A stretch of 64,000 bases of DNA, from assembly GCA_951799445.1 (NCBI GenBank), contig OX637291.1, positions 7,628,501 to 7,692,500 of the forward strand, read 5' to 3'. Every line of letters begins with the position of its first letter. Position 1 is the stretch's first letter. The position numbers and the translations under genes are program-made. This stretch comes from Pseudisothecium myosuroides. Lineage: Eukaryota > Streptophyta > Bryopsida > Hypnales > Lembophyllaceae. The notes beneath the pieces are model-generated. The model was not told the origin of the DNA. It did no database searches and was given only the letters and a program-made list of their open reading frames with translations. Positions 47,206 to 59,081 of the stretch are shown here, piece by piece.

Positions 47206-47439
47206 CACCACCAAACTCTTTGTACAACAAACTCAAGGCCTTTTCCAATGACCTTGCTAACTCGTATACTGCCAATCTCTACATCACAAAGTTCCTCTGT
47301 TATGAAATGTCAACAGTAATCGCACGATTGTTGTCAAGCATTGCTTTCGTGTTACATTCATTCGTTTGGAAACATTGTTACAACACGATAATGACATTCA
47401 TTAATACCATGCAGTTGAGGCATGTCATTCATATTTGAG

Positions 47440-48740
47440 TTTGAAGTACTAAAGTTGCACGATAACTATGCATGACGAAATATGTACGACTTTAGTGGTT
47501 TAGTGATGGGTGACTAACTTCGTGCAGCATTAGTGCTTTTCTAAGACATATAAAGTTAGTGCAATAATCACAAAAAATCATGTCCGTGCATAGTTATTGT
47601 ACTAACATTGCATTTTTTTATTTTTCACAATTTCAATACTAAGTCAATTGAAAAGCTGCAGGAATTGTATTCAAAGTAGAAGTTCAGACTTCATTTAGAC
47701 ATAGAAGAATAACTTTTCTCAAAAAACTTTGAACTAAGAAAAGTTAGTAAATTAAGATAGATTTCATCTCCAAAAATCCGTTTGAGATTTAGAGTCTCCA
47801 GTCAAAAGTTATAGACAAAGTTCAAAGACGGGTTGGAAGAGACATTTTTTTGACATTTTCAAACATTGCCTTTGAATTTTGTCCATAACTTTTGACTGGA
47901 GACTCTAAATCTCAAACGGATTTTTGGAGATGAAAGCTATCTTAATTTACCAACTTTTATTAGTTCAAAGTTTTTAAAAAAAAGGTACTTTACTTTGCCA
48001 AATTGAGGTCTGAATTCTTACTTTGAACACGATTTATACATTTTCAAAACAACTTGACTATGAGAAGTCAAGCTCTCAACTTCAAGTTGTCCCATATCTT
48101 TTGAGTGTTCATAAACTGGATTTTAGTATAAAAAGGGCCTCTCCACCCTCATCTCTCACCAATTGCCAATGAAGAGATTCCATCAATACGTTACCAAGTT
48201 TCTTGGTGGCCTACTCATGGAATCAATTCAAGCTACAATGAAGTAATTTTTTCACTACACTATCAAGTTTCTTGGTAGCCTATTGATAGATTTAGTTCAA
48301 GCTTAAATTTGATGGCCTATAGTAATGATGGGTTTAATTCAAAATGTCATTGATTTAGTTAAAAAATCTTTTTTTAATTAGAATGGTGATCAACAATTGA
48401 ACATTGACAATACTTTCTGGAACATTGATACCAGTTAATAAGCATTATTGTAGTAATGACTCCAATGACATTGTTGTCATGGATTTTTCGTGTCCTTCAA
48501 TACACAGAAAATGCACGATAAAGAATGAAAATTTTTGTGCATAATTTGTGTCTTTTGCACACTTGTGATTAACGTATAAAAGTGACATAGTTAATATAAA
48601 TTACAAAGTAGTGCCATTTCTTTGCAGTAATCGTATGCATCGTAACGATGCGATAACTTGCAAATTAACGTACGCACCCATGAAACAATAGTAACTACAT
48701 GATAATTGCTAACAATTCATTGGTCCTGAACTTTGAGATG
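47440..48740. other. Unassigned AT-rich region with palindromes
   Basis: Contains the strong hairpin at 47720-47981 and weaker symmetrical sequence around 47460-47640 and 48530-48700 (GCATCGTAACGATGCG). No coding frame is supported. Confidence 0.4.
47720..47981. repeat. Long near-perfect hairpin
   Basis: The arm at about 47741-47826 (containing CTCCAAAAATCCGTTTGAGA) and the arm at 47871-47957 (TCTCAAACGGATTTTTGGAG) are complementary over about 86 bp with only a few mismatches, around a loop of about 45 bp. Weaker pairing extends outward to about 47720 and 47981. It could be a MITE or a hairpin-RNA source. Confidence 0.8.
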
Positions 48741-48769
48741 AATACTATTGATTGCTCCATTGAACCCGA

Positions 48770-49188
48770 GGCAGCGTAGATTCTTGACTCGGGATGCACC
48801 CAATATGAAGCGGTGATTTCAATCAATTCTCTAGCTTAGAGATATATCCTAGCCTTGTTGTAGTGCAGACCTCTAACAAACAATTATTCCTTGTAGAAGG
48901 AAAAGGATCTGTCAAACTTGGCAATCAGAGTGAAATAAATATCCATGATGTCTATTTTGTGCCTGGTCTTTCTTTCAACTTGTTTTATGTTGGAGCAATT
49001 GCAGACCTGGGGCTAACCATGGTATTTGATAACAAATAATGCTTAGTGTATTAAGGACCAGACAATATTGTCAAACTTGGAAAATGTGATCCCAAGAGAG
49101 GGCTGTGGGCTAGATTACCCACCCTTGGTAATAAAACAAACACCAACTAGGTTCTTAGCTTTTGTCCATTTTTTTAATATAAGGGGGT
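48770..49188 (+). pseudogene. Copia polyprotein fragment: protease region
   Basis: ILDSGCTQYEA at about 48780 carries the D-S-G protease motif of Ty1/copia elements. After a stop and a frame change come EINIHDVYFVPGLSFNLFYV and GAIADLGLTMVFDN, the typical segment before the gag-pre-integrase region. Further stops follow. The sequence passes directly to a purine tract (about 49178-49188) and an LTR-like TGTTGTAAG, so integrase and reverse transcriptase are deleted. Confidence 0.78.
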
Positions 49189-51425
49189 GTTGTAAGCGCG
49201 GTCCACTGTGCCTTCCAAGCAATGAATGTTTTTGCTAACGTTTCCTAAGTGTCATGGATGGGCAAAAGAAATGCCTAGAGATGCATGTGGTAACTTCCAA
49301 GCTAACTGCCAATGATCACGGGTGATGGTGATTTAGGGTGATTGCATGAATGACTGGCTGTTTTTGTTCCACTTTGGCTGTTTTCGGCTAGTACTCCTAG
49401 TACTATAAACTTTTTGCATATGAATTTTTTAAAATAAAATAAAATAAGGATAATTAGTATAACACTATAAATAGCATACCACCAACATTTCAGACCTAAA
49501 AAAAATCTAGGTAAAAAGTTATTCACAAAAAAGTGTGAGCTGAAATTTTAAAGAAAATACATAGTTTGACGTTTTAATTTGTGCAAAATAGGAAAAGCAA
49601 TTTTCAAAGCAATTAAAAATTGGCCATTTGGAAAGACTTTATATTGAAGATATTTCACCAAAAAAATTATCTTGAAACCATCTTCAACATTCAAAATTGC
49701 GCGCGCAAGGGAGCCTTCTTTGCATGGACGTAGAGGATATAAAATATAATATTTTTTAATGCCCCTTGGTAGGAACATGACTTCCTACTATGGGAATAGA
49801 CCATAGAAATTTCAATTCCAAATCATTAAATTTGGGTACTCCATAGTACTAAAAACCCTTAAAACTCACAACGTGAAATATTAGTTTAAATGATTTTTAA
49901 ATATACAATGATATTTGAAAATTTCTGAAAAATATGAGATATGATTAAACTCAAGAGAGACATCTCCAATAAAAATTTCAAGTTCATGTGAGTCATGCTG
50001 CAAAAGTTATAGCAAAAGGAAGCTTTGGCACTCCCTTTGTGACAAAGTTTCAGTACCGGTCTTTCATGCAATCACCCTTTAATGTGAAATCCTAACTTCC
50101 TAACTATCTATCCTATGTCTGGGGTTGATTGGGTAGTTGGCGTCATTTCTAACGTCCCTTACTACATGAAATGGAAACCCCTATGTTCCTTCTATGAACC
50201 CCTAAGACTATCTTTTGTGTTTTAACGCTCCACCTGGAAGTTCTACTTCTAAAAACTAACCCTAAAGTTCAACTTTTATTTTAAATTTCAACTTCCAAAT
50301 ATAACTCTAGATTTTTACTCCTTTGACTTGATTCTAAATTTTAACCTCCAAGTTTGACTCTATGTTTTGATTTTTTTTTCTCTCGGTTTTACTCCTGAAT
50401 TAACTCTAAAATTTACCTTCGGAATTTAACTCTATATTTTGACCTTTGACTCTAGGTTTTTACTTCTTAAACTAACTCTAGATTTTACTCCTTTGAATTA
50501 ACTCTAAATTTTAACCTCCAAGTTCAACTTTACGTTTTAACTTTTAACTCTAGGTTTTTACTTCTAAACTACTCTAAAATTTACCCTCCAAAGTTAACTC
50601 TAGATTTGACTTTTAACTCTAGGTTTTTACTTCTAAAATTAATCCCAATTTTTTAACTTCAAAGTTGACTCTACGTTTTCACTTTCAACTCTAGAGTTTT
50701 TACTAACTCTAAAATTTAACTTCTACTTCTGACTTTTACTTCTATTTTGAGCTTTGATTTTCTACTATCTAATTTTTACTCCAAATTTTAACTTCTAAGT
50801 TTAGGCCTAAATTTTAACCTCTAATTCTAACTCTAAATTTTAATTTCTTACTTCAAACTTTCATTTCTATTTCTACTCTTTTAAATCTATTTTCTAAATT
50901 GACTCTAACTTCCACTTTCCAAATTTACTCTAAAATCTTTATTTTTAATTTCTACTGTCTACTCGGGTTTTTGACTCCTAATGAACTCTAAGCTTTTACT
51001 TTTAAACTACCTTCAGATTTCACTTCAAAATTTGACCTCTAACTTTGAACTTCCAAATTAATTCTAACTTTTTAACTTCTCAATTTCACTTCAATTTTCA
51101 CCTTCCAAATCTAATCCTAAACTTTACTTCCTAATTTACGAACACCTAAATCTAAACTTCTGCCTTCCACTAATCTAATCTTACTAATCACGGACTAAGG
51201 TCTAATAAAGAGAAATTAAGGAGTAATTTAAAAAAAATCCGCCAAAGGTTAGTTTAATTACTAACCTCATCGTTGCCGGTGTTGGAAATAACGTCGTCCA
51301 CATCCGTATATATGTCCTCATGCTCCATGGTAATCTTTTGTTTTGTTTGATTTTTTCCAAGCTCACTACTTAACTTATAGAAACAAATGTTACACGTATG
51401 ATGTTCTAACTCTCTTCTTTCGGTT
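49165..51425 (-). repeat. Right arm of the inverted duplication
   Basis: The reverse complement reproduces the left arm: leader with GTGAGCTTGG (about 51365), an ATG exon at 51327-51265 coding MEHEDIYTDVDDVISNTG, the degenerate C-poor intron, and the copia end. Only the first exon of the gene is present; nothing like the AT-hook exons follows inward. A 742-bp transposon interrupts it. Confidence 0.75.
49336..50077. mobile_element. 742-bp non-autonomous transposon with TTTA target duplication
   Basis: The termini GGGTGATTGCATGAA and TTCATGCAATCACCC are inverted repeats flanked by TTTA at 49332-49335 and 50078-50081. It interrupts the right arm only. The ends resemble GGGTGAATGCAAGAA of 24657-25389, so it belongs to the same family, and both insertions have 4-bp A/T target duplications. 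Confidence 0.85.
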
Positions 51426-52416
51426 TCTTTTCCTTTCCTCTTCTTTCTTCTACTCTCGAACTATTCCACCAACCGTGGTGATGGTGGTCTTACAACTATA
51501 GCTTCGACTTCCAAGGTTCTTAATGGCACTACTTCCTCTTACACCTCTTTCCACTTTGTGTCATTCTAATCCAACTCTTAACGGTCACAAAGAATTCTCC
51601 TAGATTTCCCCTATGAGCTACCTAATCTAAATGCTAGCCCACTATTTATCTCCTTCCTCCCTCAACCTCCTTCCATGACTTGTAGGTTGTTTTCTTGTTG
51701 GTGAGAGCGTTGGATGTGGGAGGTTGTGTGCAGGTGTGGCGTTTTGAGGTGCTTCTTTTTATTTTGTTTTGTGATTTTTCTTGTCTTCCTCTTGTTCTGG
51801 CTTCTTCTTCCTTACTCCCTTCCGGTTAACCTCTATCCCCCACTAACCCTTGTACTAAGTAGCTCTTTTAATCCAATGTTTGGGGAACCAAAAAAAAATC
51901 CAGAACCCGACTCCCTTTGCCCCGATTGACTGCTGGACCTCCCAACTCCCCTGCTCCAATGACTGTTGGACCTCCGCTCCCCCACTCCCCTGCCCAAAGC
52001 CGTCCGATGACTGCTGGGCTGGTGGTCTGATGCTTTGGGCTGCTGGTCTAATGCTTTGGATTGGTTGGTCTGATGCTTGGGCTGGCTGGCCTGATGTTGG
52101 CTGGTTTGCCTTTTCTCAAATCCACACACACGGGGTCCCTTAGGGGATCCCACTAAATCAAAATAAAATTGGATTTTTTGTGGCAAGGCCAGAGCTTCGC
52201 CATTCAGGGTTAGGCCTGAATTTTTGGTATAAATGCTAGACTTGCAAATTCACACGGGGAGGTGCTAACTTGCTAAAGCTTGGACACGCCACCCCTATCC
52301 CATGCTAAACACTAATATCTTGCAAGCTAAACTTTAGACTTTTCCAAGAAGGTCTTGGAAACTAGACTTTGGAACGAAGTACTAGGGAGGTTCAAAGCTT
52401 CGCCGTCAAGTTGGGT
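51426..52416. other. Unassigned region with short tandem repeats
   Basis: At 52010-52110 a degenerate unit (GGTCTGATGCTTTGGGCTGCT type) is repeated about four times. Open frames on both strands there are repeat artefacts. No gene is supported. Confidence 0.4.
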
Positions 52417-52420
52417 TTAA

Positions 52421-53331
52421 CCCCTAAAAGACCAAGGCCTTTTTTCTGCCAAAAAACACTAAAAACTGTCATTTCTGTAGCAAAGAGAGTTTTAAATTTT
52501 TTCATATCTAACAGTAGGATCTTACACCTAACTAGTATAAAAAAGTGTGGAAAAAATTTCAGAATTTTTGACTGCACTGATTGCAAGATATCTGCGTTTA
52601 AAGTAGAAAAAACAAGTTTTTTAGCACATTGCGGATTTGCGGGACTGGAATTTTTGACTTTGAACATTTTTAACTTAAAATTTTTGCACTACAAATATTG
52701 AACTTTAAATGTTTATAGTGTAAAATTGAGTTGAGAGTCTAGGAAAAAAAAAATTCAAAAAAATTCAATTTTCATTCTTAAAAAAATTGTTAAGTAGAAG
52801 TAGATATAAGATAGAAGGAAAATTTAAAATATTAATATCTTTTAGATGGAATTAAAACGCACTAATCCCAATGGTGAGATTTTTTTAGCAAGTAAACTAA
52901 ACCATGCAAAAAAAAAAATTGAAAAATTTGAAAAATTGCATTCAGAAATGAATCCTACGAGTTATTTTTTTGAAGAAGATGCTCTAACTACCCGAAAAAC
53001 AAGAATGTCCATAACTTCCTCATAAAAAATCCAAATGAAATGAATCAAAGCTTTCCAGATAGACAAAAATATAATCTATGAGAAAAAAAATTAAAAAATT
53101 AAAAAAAAAAAATTTGCAAATTTTTTTTGCTGCCCCCGGTCCCCTGTTTTGAGCTTATTTGGTCATAACTTTTTTTTCCGGGCACCATTTGTGAAAAAAT
53201 TATATTCTTGTGAAGCTAATCAGCTTTTCTACCTCCAAAAAAAGTTTCAAAAAATCAAGAGAAAATTTCAGCCCATAGGTACCTGCCCGAAAACGCATTT
53301 GTCCCCCGTAGGGACAATGGTCCTTTAGGGG
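52421..53331. mobile_element. 911-bp CCCCTAAA-ended transposon with exact TTAA duplication
   Basis: TTAA at 52417-52420 and 53332-53335 flank the termini CCCCTAAAAGACCA and TGGTCCTTTAGGGG, which are inverted repeats of 13-14 bp with one mismatch. The interior shares long stretches with the elements at 35865 and 54942. The 52369-52701 frame is within it and is not protein-like. TTAA with CCC-starting ends is characteristic of piggyBac-type transposition; Kolobok also uses TTAA. Confidence 0.85.
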
Positions 53332-53389
53332 TTAACACCAACTCTAGGACTTTGTGACACTCCGGGGGTCCGTAGCTCCACCGTCTTGG

Positions 53390-53560
53390 ATCTTTTTAAC
53401 ACACACTCTAGGACTTAGAACTAGTTGTAGGTTCAAAGCTTCGCCGTCCCGAGGGGAGGTCCACACGAGGAGGGAGACTTTTAGAAGAAGGTAGGAAAAG
53501 ACATACTTAAAGAAGACACGTGACGAAGTCAAAGCTTCGCCGTCCCGAGGGGGGGTCCAC
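53390..53560. repeat. Direct repeat AAAGCTTCGCCGTCCCGAGG
   Basis: AAAGCTTCGCCGTCCCGAGG followed by GGGGTCCACAC occurs at about 53434 and 53529. A partial form TTCAAAGCTTCGCCGTCAAG lies at about 52391, just before the TTAA element. The repeat is probably part of an older element interrupted by that insertion. Confidence 0.55.
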
Positions 53561-54937
53561 ACAACAAGAGGGAGTTAGAAGAAGGTAGAACACGTGACTA
53601 GGAAAATAGACAAGTTAGGACACGTAGCGGCATACAACTTCACGAACTAAAGGCCCCCCAAAGCGGCATCGCCAAAGTATGGTGGAGGGTGGCTTTAGGA
53701 TTAGAACAAGACACCAAAAGACTCTCAAGACACACAAGTTAGCTAAAAAAACGCACAAAAGAGAGGAGGGCTCTCAACTTGCAACAAAAGCACAAGAGAA
53801 AGTACACGAAGAGTACACAAGGCAAGATAGAAGGACCCCCAAGGACCTTCAAAACTTGAAATACAACAACAACGGAGCCAAAAGTACTCCAAAAACACCG
53901 TAGAGGTTTTTTGGCTTGAAATGCCAAAATATCCAAAATAACTTGAATCCACGGACCCAAAACAAGAATTGGGGGTGTTCTAGAGAGAGAAATGGGACCC
54001 TTATATAGGTTTCCAAGGCCCCAACCCTCCCTCTAGAGTTCTAAGTAACCTTATCAATTTGGATTTTCATCCTCATCCTCAAAGATTTTCATCCTAATCC
54101 CTAAAAAGCAACTTCTACCATCTATGCTGGACCAACATCCTAACTTTTGGAGATTAACTCCAATCACCGAACGGATTGCATTGTTGGCTCCAGATCGTCG
54201 TACTTGGTCCTAGACCCCCTAATCCCTCGTACCAAGGCCAAAAATCCATTGTAGGCTTAATTTAGTTTAAAAACCAAGTCGTGGTAAAATCTTAAATCTT
54301 GGGGGTCTCCTATTTAGAGAAAAATGACTAGCCTAGGGTCTCCGGTAGGTGCGAGAGAGTCGGAAAGGCCTCTTGGTTGACTTTGTTTTGCCATCGTATG
54401 GTCCCGGAATGCCGGTCAGTGTCGCAGGGACCCGCCATGTGGTTAATTCCCGAGGAATCTCGCCGATTCGGGTACTTGCTGCTATCGGAATGTCGTGAAA
54501 CTTCACAGAGCGCATTACTAACATAAAACAAGCTATGCTAATTTTTAGTGAGAATTTATTGTAACTTGGGTAATTTTCACGAAATTCCCATTGGAGGTTA
54601 GAACGGTTGATTACCCGGAAAAGGTTCTTCTGCAAGTCGGAAGATGCTGGAAATTTTCATGGGACCTCTCAGGGAGTCACATGAAAAACGTGTAGGTGTG
54701 TTTCCGTACCTAGCACGATTGGTTAGTAGAGATTAAAACTGGCCATCTCCTTGAATTGGCGACAGTGCGAAAATCTTCTGCAGGTGAAGGAATCTTGGGG
54801 AATCAATTTTGCCGTTGAGCTTCTGGCATGGGATTTACCCTATAACACCATCTTTGGGCTGTAGATTCCTCCACGGGCCCTGTCTTGCGTTAGTGGCTCC
54901 TGCATACTAACAATCGGGATTTTGGGAATTCGTCGAT
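53561..54937. other. Unassigned region
   Basis: No gene is supported. Lysine-rich or serine-rich short frames at 53679-53960 are opposite strands of one A-rich stretch. Confidence 0.35.
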
Positions 54938-54941
54938 TTAA

Positions 54942-55861
54942 CCCCTAAAGTTCTATGACTATGTTTTCACCGAAAACACTCAAAAACTGCCATTTTTAAT
55001 ACAAGTACCAAATTTTTGGAAAAAAAACTTTTTTGACACATGTAACCGTAGGATCTTATAGTAAACTAGTTTTAGAAGATGTGAAAAAAAATTCAGAATT
55101 TTCCACCATGCGGATTGGAAGATATTAGCATTTGAATTGGCAAAAATTATTTTTCTGTTCCTGCGAAAAACAGGGCAGCTGCACTTCACAAGGTCACATT
55201 TGTATGGAAAAATGTCCAAAATGGTGGTGCTTCTTTGAATTATTTTTCCTAAACAAGTTGGCTACATGCTTAAAAAATTTCAAATCATTTGGAATTGTAC
55301 AACATATACAAAAAAAATAGTAAGTAGAAAGAAGTAGAGAATGATTCAAAACACTAAATTGTTAAGAATTTAATTATGGAATTGAAAAATGTCAATCCCA
55401 ACGGTTGTAATGTTGTAATAAAAAACCTAATCCTATTATTTTATTTTTTTCAAAAATATTAAAAATTGAGTTAAATAAACAACTTCAAAGTTTATTTCAG
55501 AGTAGAGAATCCGTAACTACTCGCAAACTAGAAAACCTCATAACTTTTTACTCATTGGTTGAAATGGAATGATTTAAAGCTTTCCACGTATATGTAACTC
55601 TAGAAAACCAATTTCAAATTTTTGTTTTTGAAAAAAGTGATTTTTTCAGATCTGCCCAAACTGCCCGAGTTGACCAACAAACAACATTTCTGGCCATAAC
55701 TTTTGACTCGTATTTCGAAATGTCATGAAATTTTGTGCATATGAAAGATATTCCTCGTCCCCACCTATAAAAATTTCAACCCAAAATATGTAAATCTCCA
55801 GCCACAAGTACTTGCCCAAAAATTTTATGTTGCCAAAAAAGGCATGTTGGTCCTTTAGGGG
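54942..55861. mobile_element. 920-bp CCCCTAAA-ended transposon with exact TTAA duplication
   Basis: TTAA at 54938-54941 and 55862-55865 flank CCCCTAAAG on the left and CTTTAGGGG on the right. The interior is similar in plan to 52421-53331 but more diverged. There is no transposase frame. Confidence 0.85.
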
Positions 55862-56257
55862 TTAATGGGGAATTCTAAACCTAACTCTAGGACCCGACCT
55901 AGTAGCCTTACTGTGGATCCCTCGGACCGACTTAGCCATGAATTGCCACATTCATGGTGGTATTTAGCCCCTTTGGGGCTATGTGACTCAAATCCTCCAA
56001 ATCTAACCATCTCGTTATTTCTATTCTATTTTTAGGCGAGGTTTGGGTGGATTCTAAGTATAAACACAAATCTAGACTAAACACTATAATGGGTATGACA
56101 CAACCCTATTCTAGTTCTACACTCTTTTTATGGCTTTTCGTATACTTTTATCAACTTTAAATTGCAAATTTCCAAAAAAATAATTCTACGAGTCCCAAAT
56201 GACAAATTGGGAGCTCACAAGGGCCCTACCAAAATACCGTGCCAGACCCTAAGTTTT

Positions 56258-56990
56258 GGGTTGTTGCAAGAAAGACCTCCTATTTTTGTTCCACTTTGGC
56301 AATACTGGGCCTTTTGGGGGGGGAATACTATAAAATTAGAATAACATTTTAAAAAAATATGAAAAATAAGACCAATGTATAGACCTGTAAGAAGAAGGTA
56401 CCTTGTGAAAGAAAAGCCCAAATAAATTCAATAAGTAGGAGAACTAGAAAAGTGCAAAAATACCAGAAATAGATACTTAGACGTTTTAATTTGTAAAAAA
56501 TAAAAAAAACAATTTTTTAAGAAACTAAAAATTTTCCATTTGAAAAGACTTTATAATGAAGAGATTTCATTAAAAGAATGGTTTTGAAACCATTTTTATT
56601 ATTCAGAATTGAGCGTGCAAGGGAGCCCTATTTGCATGAACGTGGAGGACATAAAATAAAATATTTTTTAAATTTCCCTCAGTAGAAACATGACTCCCTA
56701 ATATGGAAATACACCATAGAAATTTCAGCCCTAGATCATTAAATTTGGGGACTCCATAGTACTCAAAATCCCTAAAACTCAAAACATGACATATTATTTT
56801 AATTGTTTTTTAAATACAAAATGATTTTTAAAATTTTCTAAAAAATATGAGATATGATTATATTCAAGAGAAACATCTTCAATAAAAATTTCAACTTCAT
56901 GCAACTCATGCTTCAAAAGTTATTGCAGAAGAAAGCTTCACCAATCCTTTTGTGCCAATGTTTCATTACAGGTGTTTCTTACAATGACCC
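56258..56990. mobile_element. 733-bp relative of the GGGTGAATGCAAG family
   Basis: The left end GGGTTGTTGCAAGAAAGACC and the right end GGTGTTTCTTACAATGACCC are imperfect inverted repeats. The interior shares words with 49336-50077 (CTTTATAATGAAGAGATTTC, TTTGCATGAACG). Clear flanking duplication is absent, although AAGTTT occurs next to both ends. Confidence 0.65.
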
Positions 56991-57026
56991 AAGTTTCATG
57001 TATGTGCGGTGGCTTCACCTTTTCTA

Positions 57027-57935
57027 GCATATCTCTGGCATAAGAGACTTGGAAACTTAAACTTCCACAACATACGATCCATGGGATCACATTGCATTGC
57101 TAAAGGAGTTCCATTAATCACCAGTTTGCACTTTGTACCACCTATATGACAATTGCGTTACTAGAAAGAAAGAAAGGTTTGCTACTCTTAAAACCGCATC
57201 CAAGCGAGTTAAATCTCTACTATAGATAATTCATTTGGACCTTTGTGGGCAAATTCGTCTTGCATCTCTTGGAAGTAATTCCTACATCATAATGTTCATT
57301 GATGACTACTCGAGAATTACATGTATTTATTTTATTTGTCAAAAATCAGAGCTCTAAAATATTTTGAACACTTTAAGGCTACAATTGAATTGGTCCTAGG
57401 TCTCAAAATACAAGCCCTTTACAGTGATTGTATTTTTGGGACCTACATGCATGTTTCGTAGCATTTAATGAACCTGTATATTTGTACACTCATGTTATTG
57501 CCTTGGAGGAACCAATTTTCTACCACTATGCAGTTCAACATCCTTAGTGGTAGGACTCCATGAAAAACAAAATGGACTCTATATATACTAATCAGACTTG
57601 GTCATTGGTTTCGCTTCCTCCTGGGTATAAAGCCCTTTTAGTTAAATGGACTTATAAACTAAAGACAAGCATTGCTTTTGCTCAACCCAAATATAAGGCA
57701 AGGCCCGTGGCACGAAGAGACCAGCAAAAATCAGGCTTTGACTACCATGACACATTCTCACCTGTGGCAAAATGGACAACAATGTGCACAATTGTTTGTA
57801 ATGCTGCCACGAAAGGATGGCCTTTGTTCCATCTTGATGTTAAAACGACCTTCCTCAATGGCAATATTATGGAGAAATTATGTGATACGAATTATAATTT
57901 AATTACTTATAAGTTTAATTGAAAGACTTTTAACA
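57027..57935 (+). pseudogene. Copia polyprotein fragments: gag-pre-integrase, integrase, reverse transcriptase
   Basis: About 57030-57100 reads LWHKRLGNLNFHNIRSM, the gag-pre-integrase motif. Integrase-like traces follow to about 57330 (SFGPLWANSS, FIDDYSR in shifted frames) with many stops. At 57560-57922 an open stretch reads NQTWSLVSLPPGYKAL, VKWTYKLK, KARPVARRDQQKSGFDY, DTFSPVAK and LFHLDVKTTFLNG, the N-terminal part of the copia reverse transcriptase (RVT_2). The catalytic YVDD region is missing. It may be the interior lost from the fragment at 48770, but that is unproven. Confidence 0.8.
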
Positions 57936-58470
57936 AACTTTCTAATCTTCACATTGCCACATGATTGGTTTACTTTTCTCAGGACAAAAAGAAAAAATGT
58001 AAATAATTGAAAGATGCCTTTGAAAGGTTTTTAGTATTAGAATTAATCGTAAAGTGTGTGCAAGGCGGGACCAAGAGCCGGAGTTTGGGAAAAACATAGG
58101 ACCAAACTCCCTGGAGCACCCAAACTCAAGTCTAATTGAGTTCGGTGCCGTGTTTGTTTTGTTCTATTCTTAGTTAAACTTTACTCCGACATAGGTTCAT
58201 AAACACATGACAATTTTATGATTAACTCTATTGTCTATCGGATCAATTAGGCTTAGTAGGGTTACTTATTGATTTTGGTTTCTATTGCTAGATAAAAGCA
58301 AGAAACACTTGTTGATTATATTGCATTTGGGAGTAGTACTAACTATGAGTTTGTGACTACTATGAGCTTTTGGAAAAAAATATTTGAAATTAAAATTATA
58401 TATCAATGGATAATTAGTAAAACACTAGTTACAACAAATATCCAAAGTTTGACAACTTCATAGAGATGCA

Positions 58471-58570
58471 TTAGAAGAAAAATGAACCCTCAGGAGGTCT
58501 GTGAGTTCCTGGACAGCAGGGAATGCTGTCCGGATAAACAGAAAAAAAAATTGAAAAAAAAAAAAAAAAA

Positions 58571-58601
<31 letters not shown>

Positions 58602-59006
58602 ATTTTTTAGGCCAGCGAACAGGGGGGCCTATTCAAGACAGCAAACTGGCGGGACAGTGTAATAAAATAACTTAAAAAATATTAAAATAATATTAGTATT
58701 AAAATAAATATAGAATTTCAGAATTCTTAAATCTGATGTGGCCGAAATTTTCCTCATCAGCATGAATCATTATTTTTTTATTATTTTTATTATTATTTTA
58801 TTATTTTAAATATTTTTTAAATATTTTTAAATATTTTTTTATTATATTTTAATTTTTTTTTAATATTTTTTTATTGTCGCCACTTTTCATCATTGATGAT
58901 GAATAGTGGCCACTGTTCCCCAAAGGAGCTGTGAGTTCCATTGCAGGGAACTCACAGCCCCTTTGCAAAGGAAAAGAGCCCTCCCGAGGGCCCATTTTTC
59001 TTCTAA
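58471..59006. mobile_element. Nested MITE with TTAGAAGAAAAATG ends
   Basis: TTAGAAGAAAAATGAACCCTC and GAGGGCCCATTTTTCTTCTAA are inverted ends. Inside are a (CTAT)n/(TA)n microsatellite at about 58573-58606 and a TTATT/ATTTT-rich part, plus inner inverted GTGAGTTCC and GGAACTCAC. Related ends occur at 6506-6877. Confidence 0.7.
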
Positions 59007-59048
59007 TGAGGTTTCATCTAAAAAAATATAGAAGGATATTTTTGGATA

Positions 59049-59081
59049 TCTATCTATCTATCCATCTATCTGTGTGTGTGT
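59049..59081. repeat. (ATCT)n(GT)n microsatellite
   Basis: TATCTATCTATCTATCCATC followed by a GT run, in the outer MITE remnant. Confidence 0.85.

Noticed and set aside
51714..52186. Overlapping frames on both strands
   Set aside because: They arise from a short tandem repeat and hydrophobic low-complexity sequence; no motif and no splice context.
57560..57922. Active reverse transcriptase gene
   Set aside because: Only the first third of the domain is present, the catalytic YVDD motif is absent, and upstream parts carry many stops.
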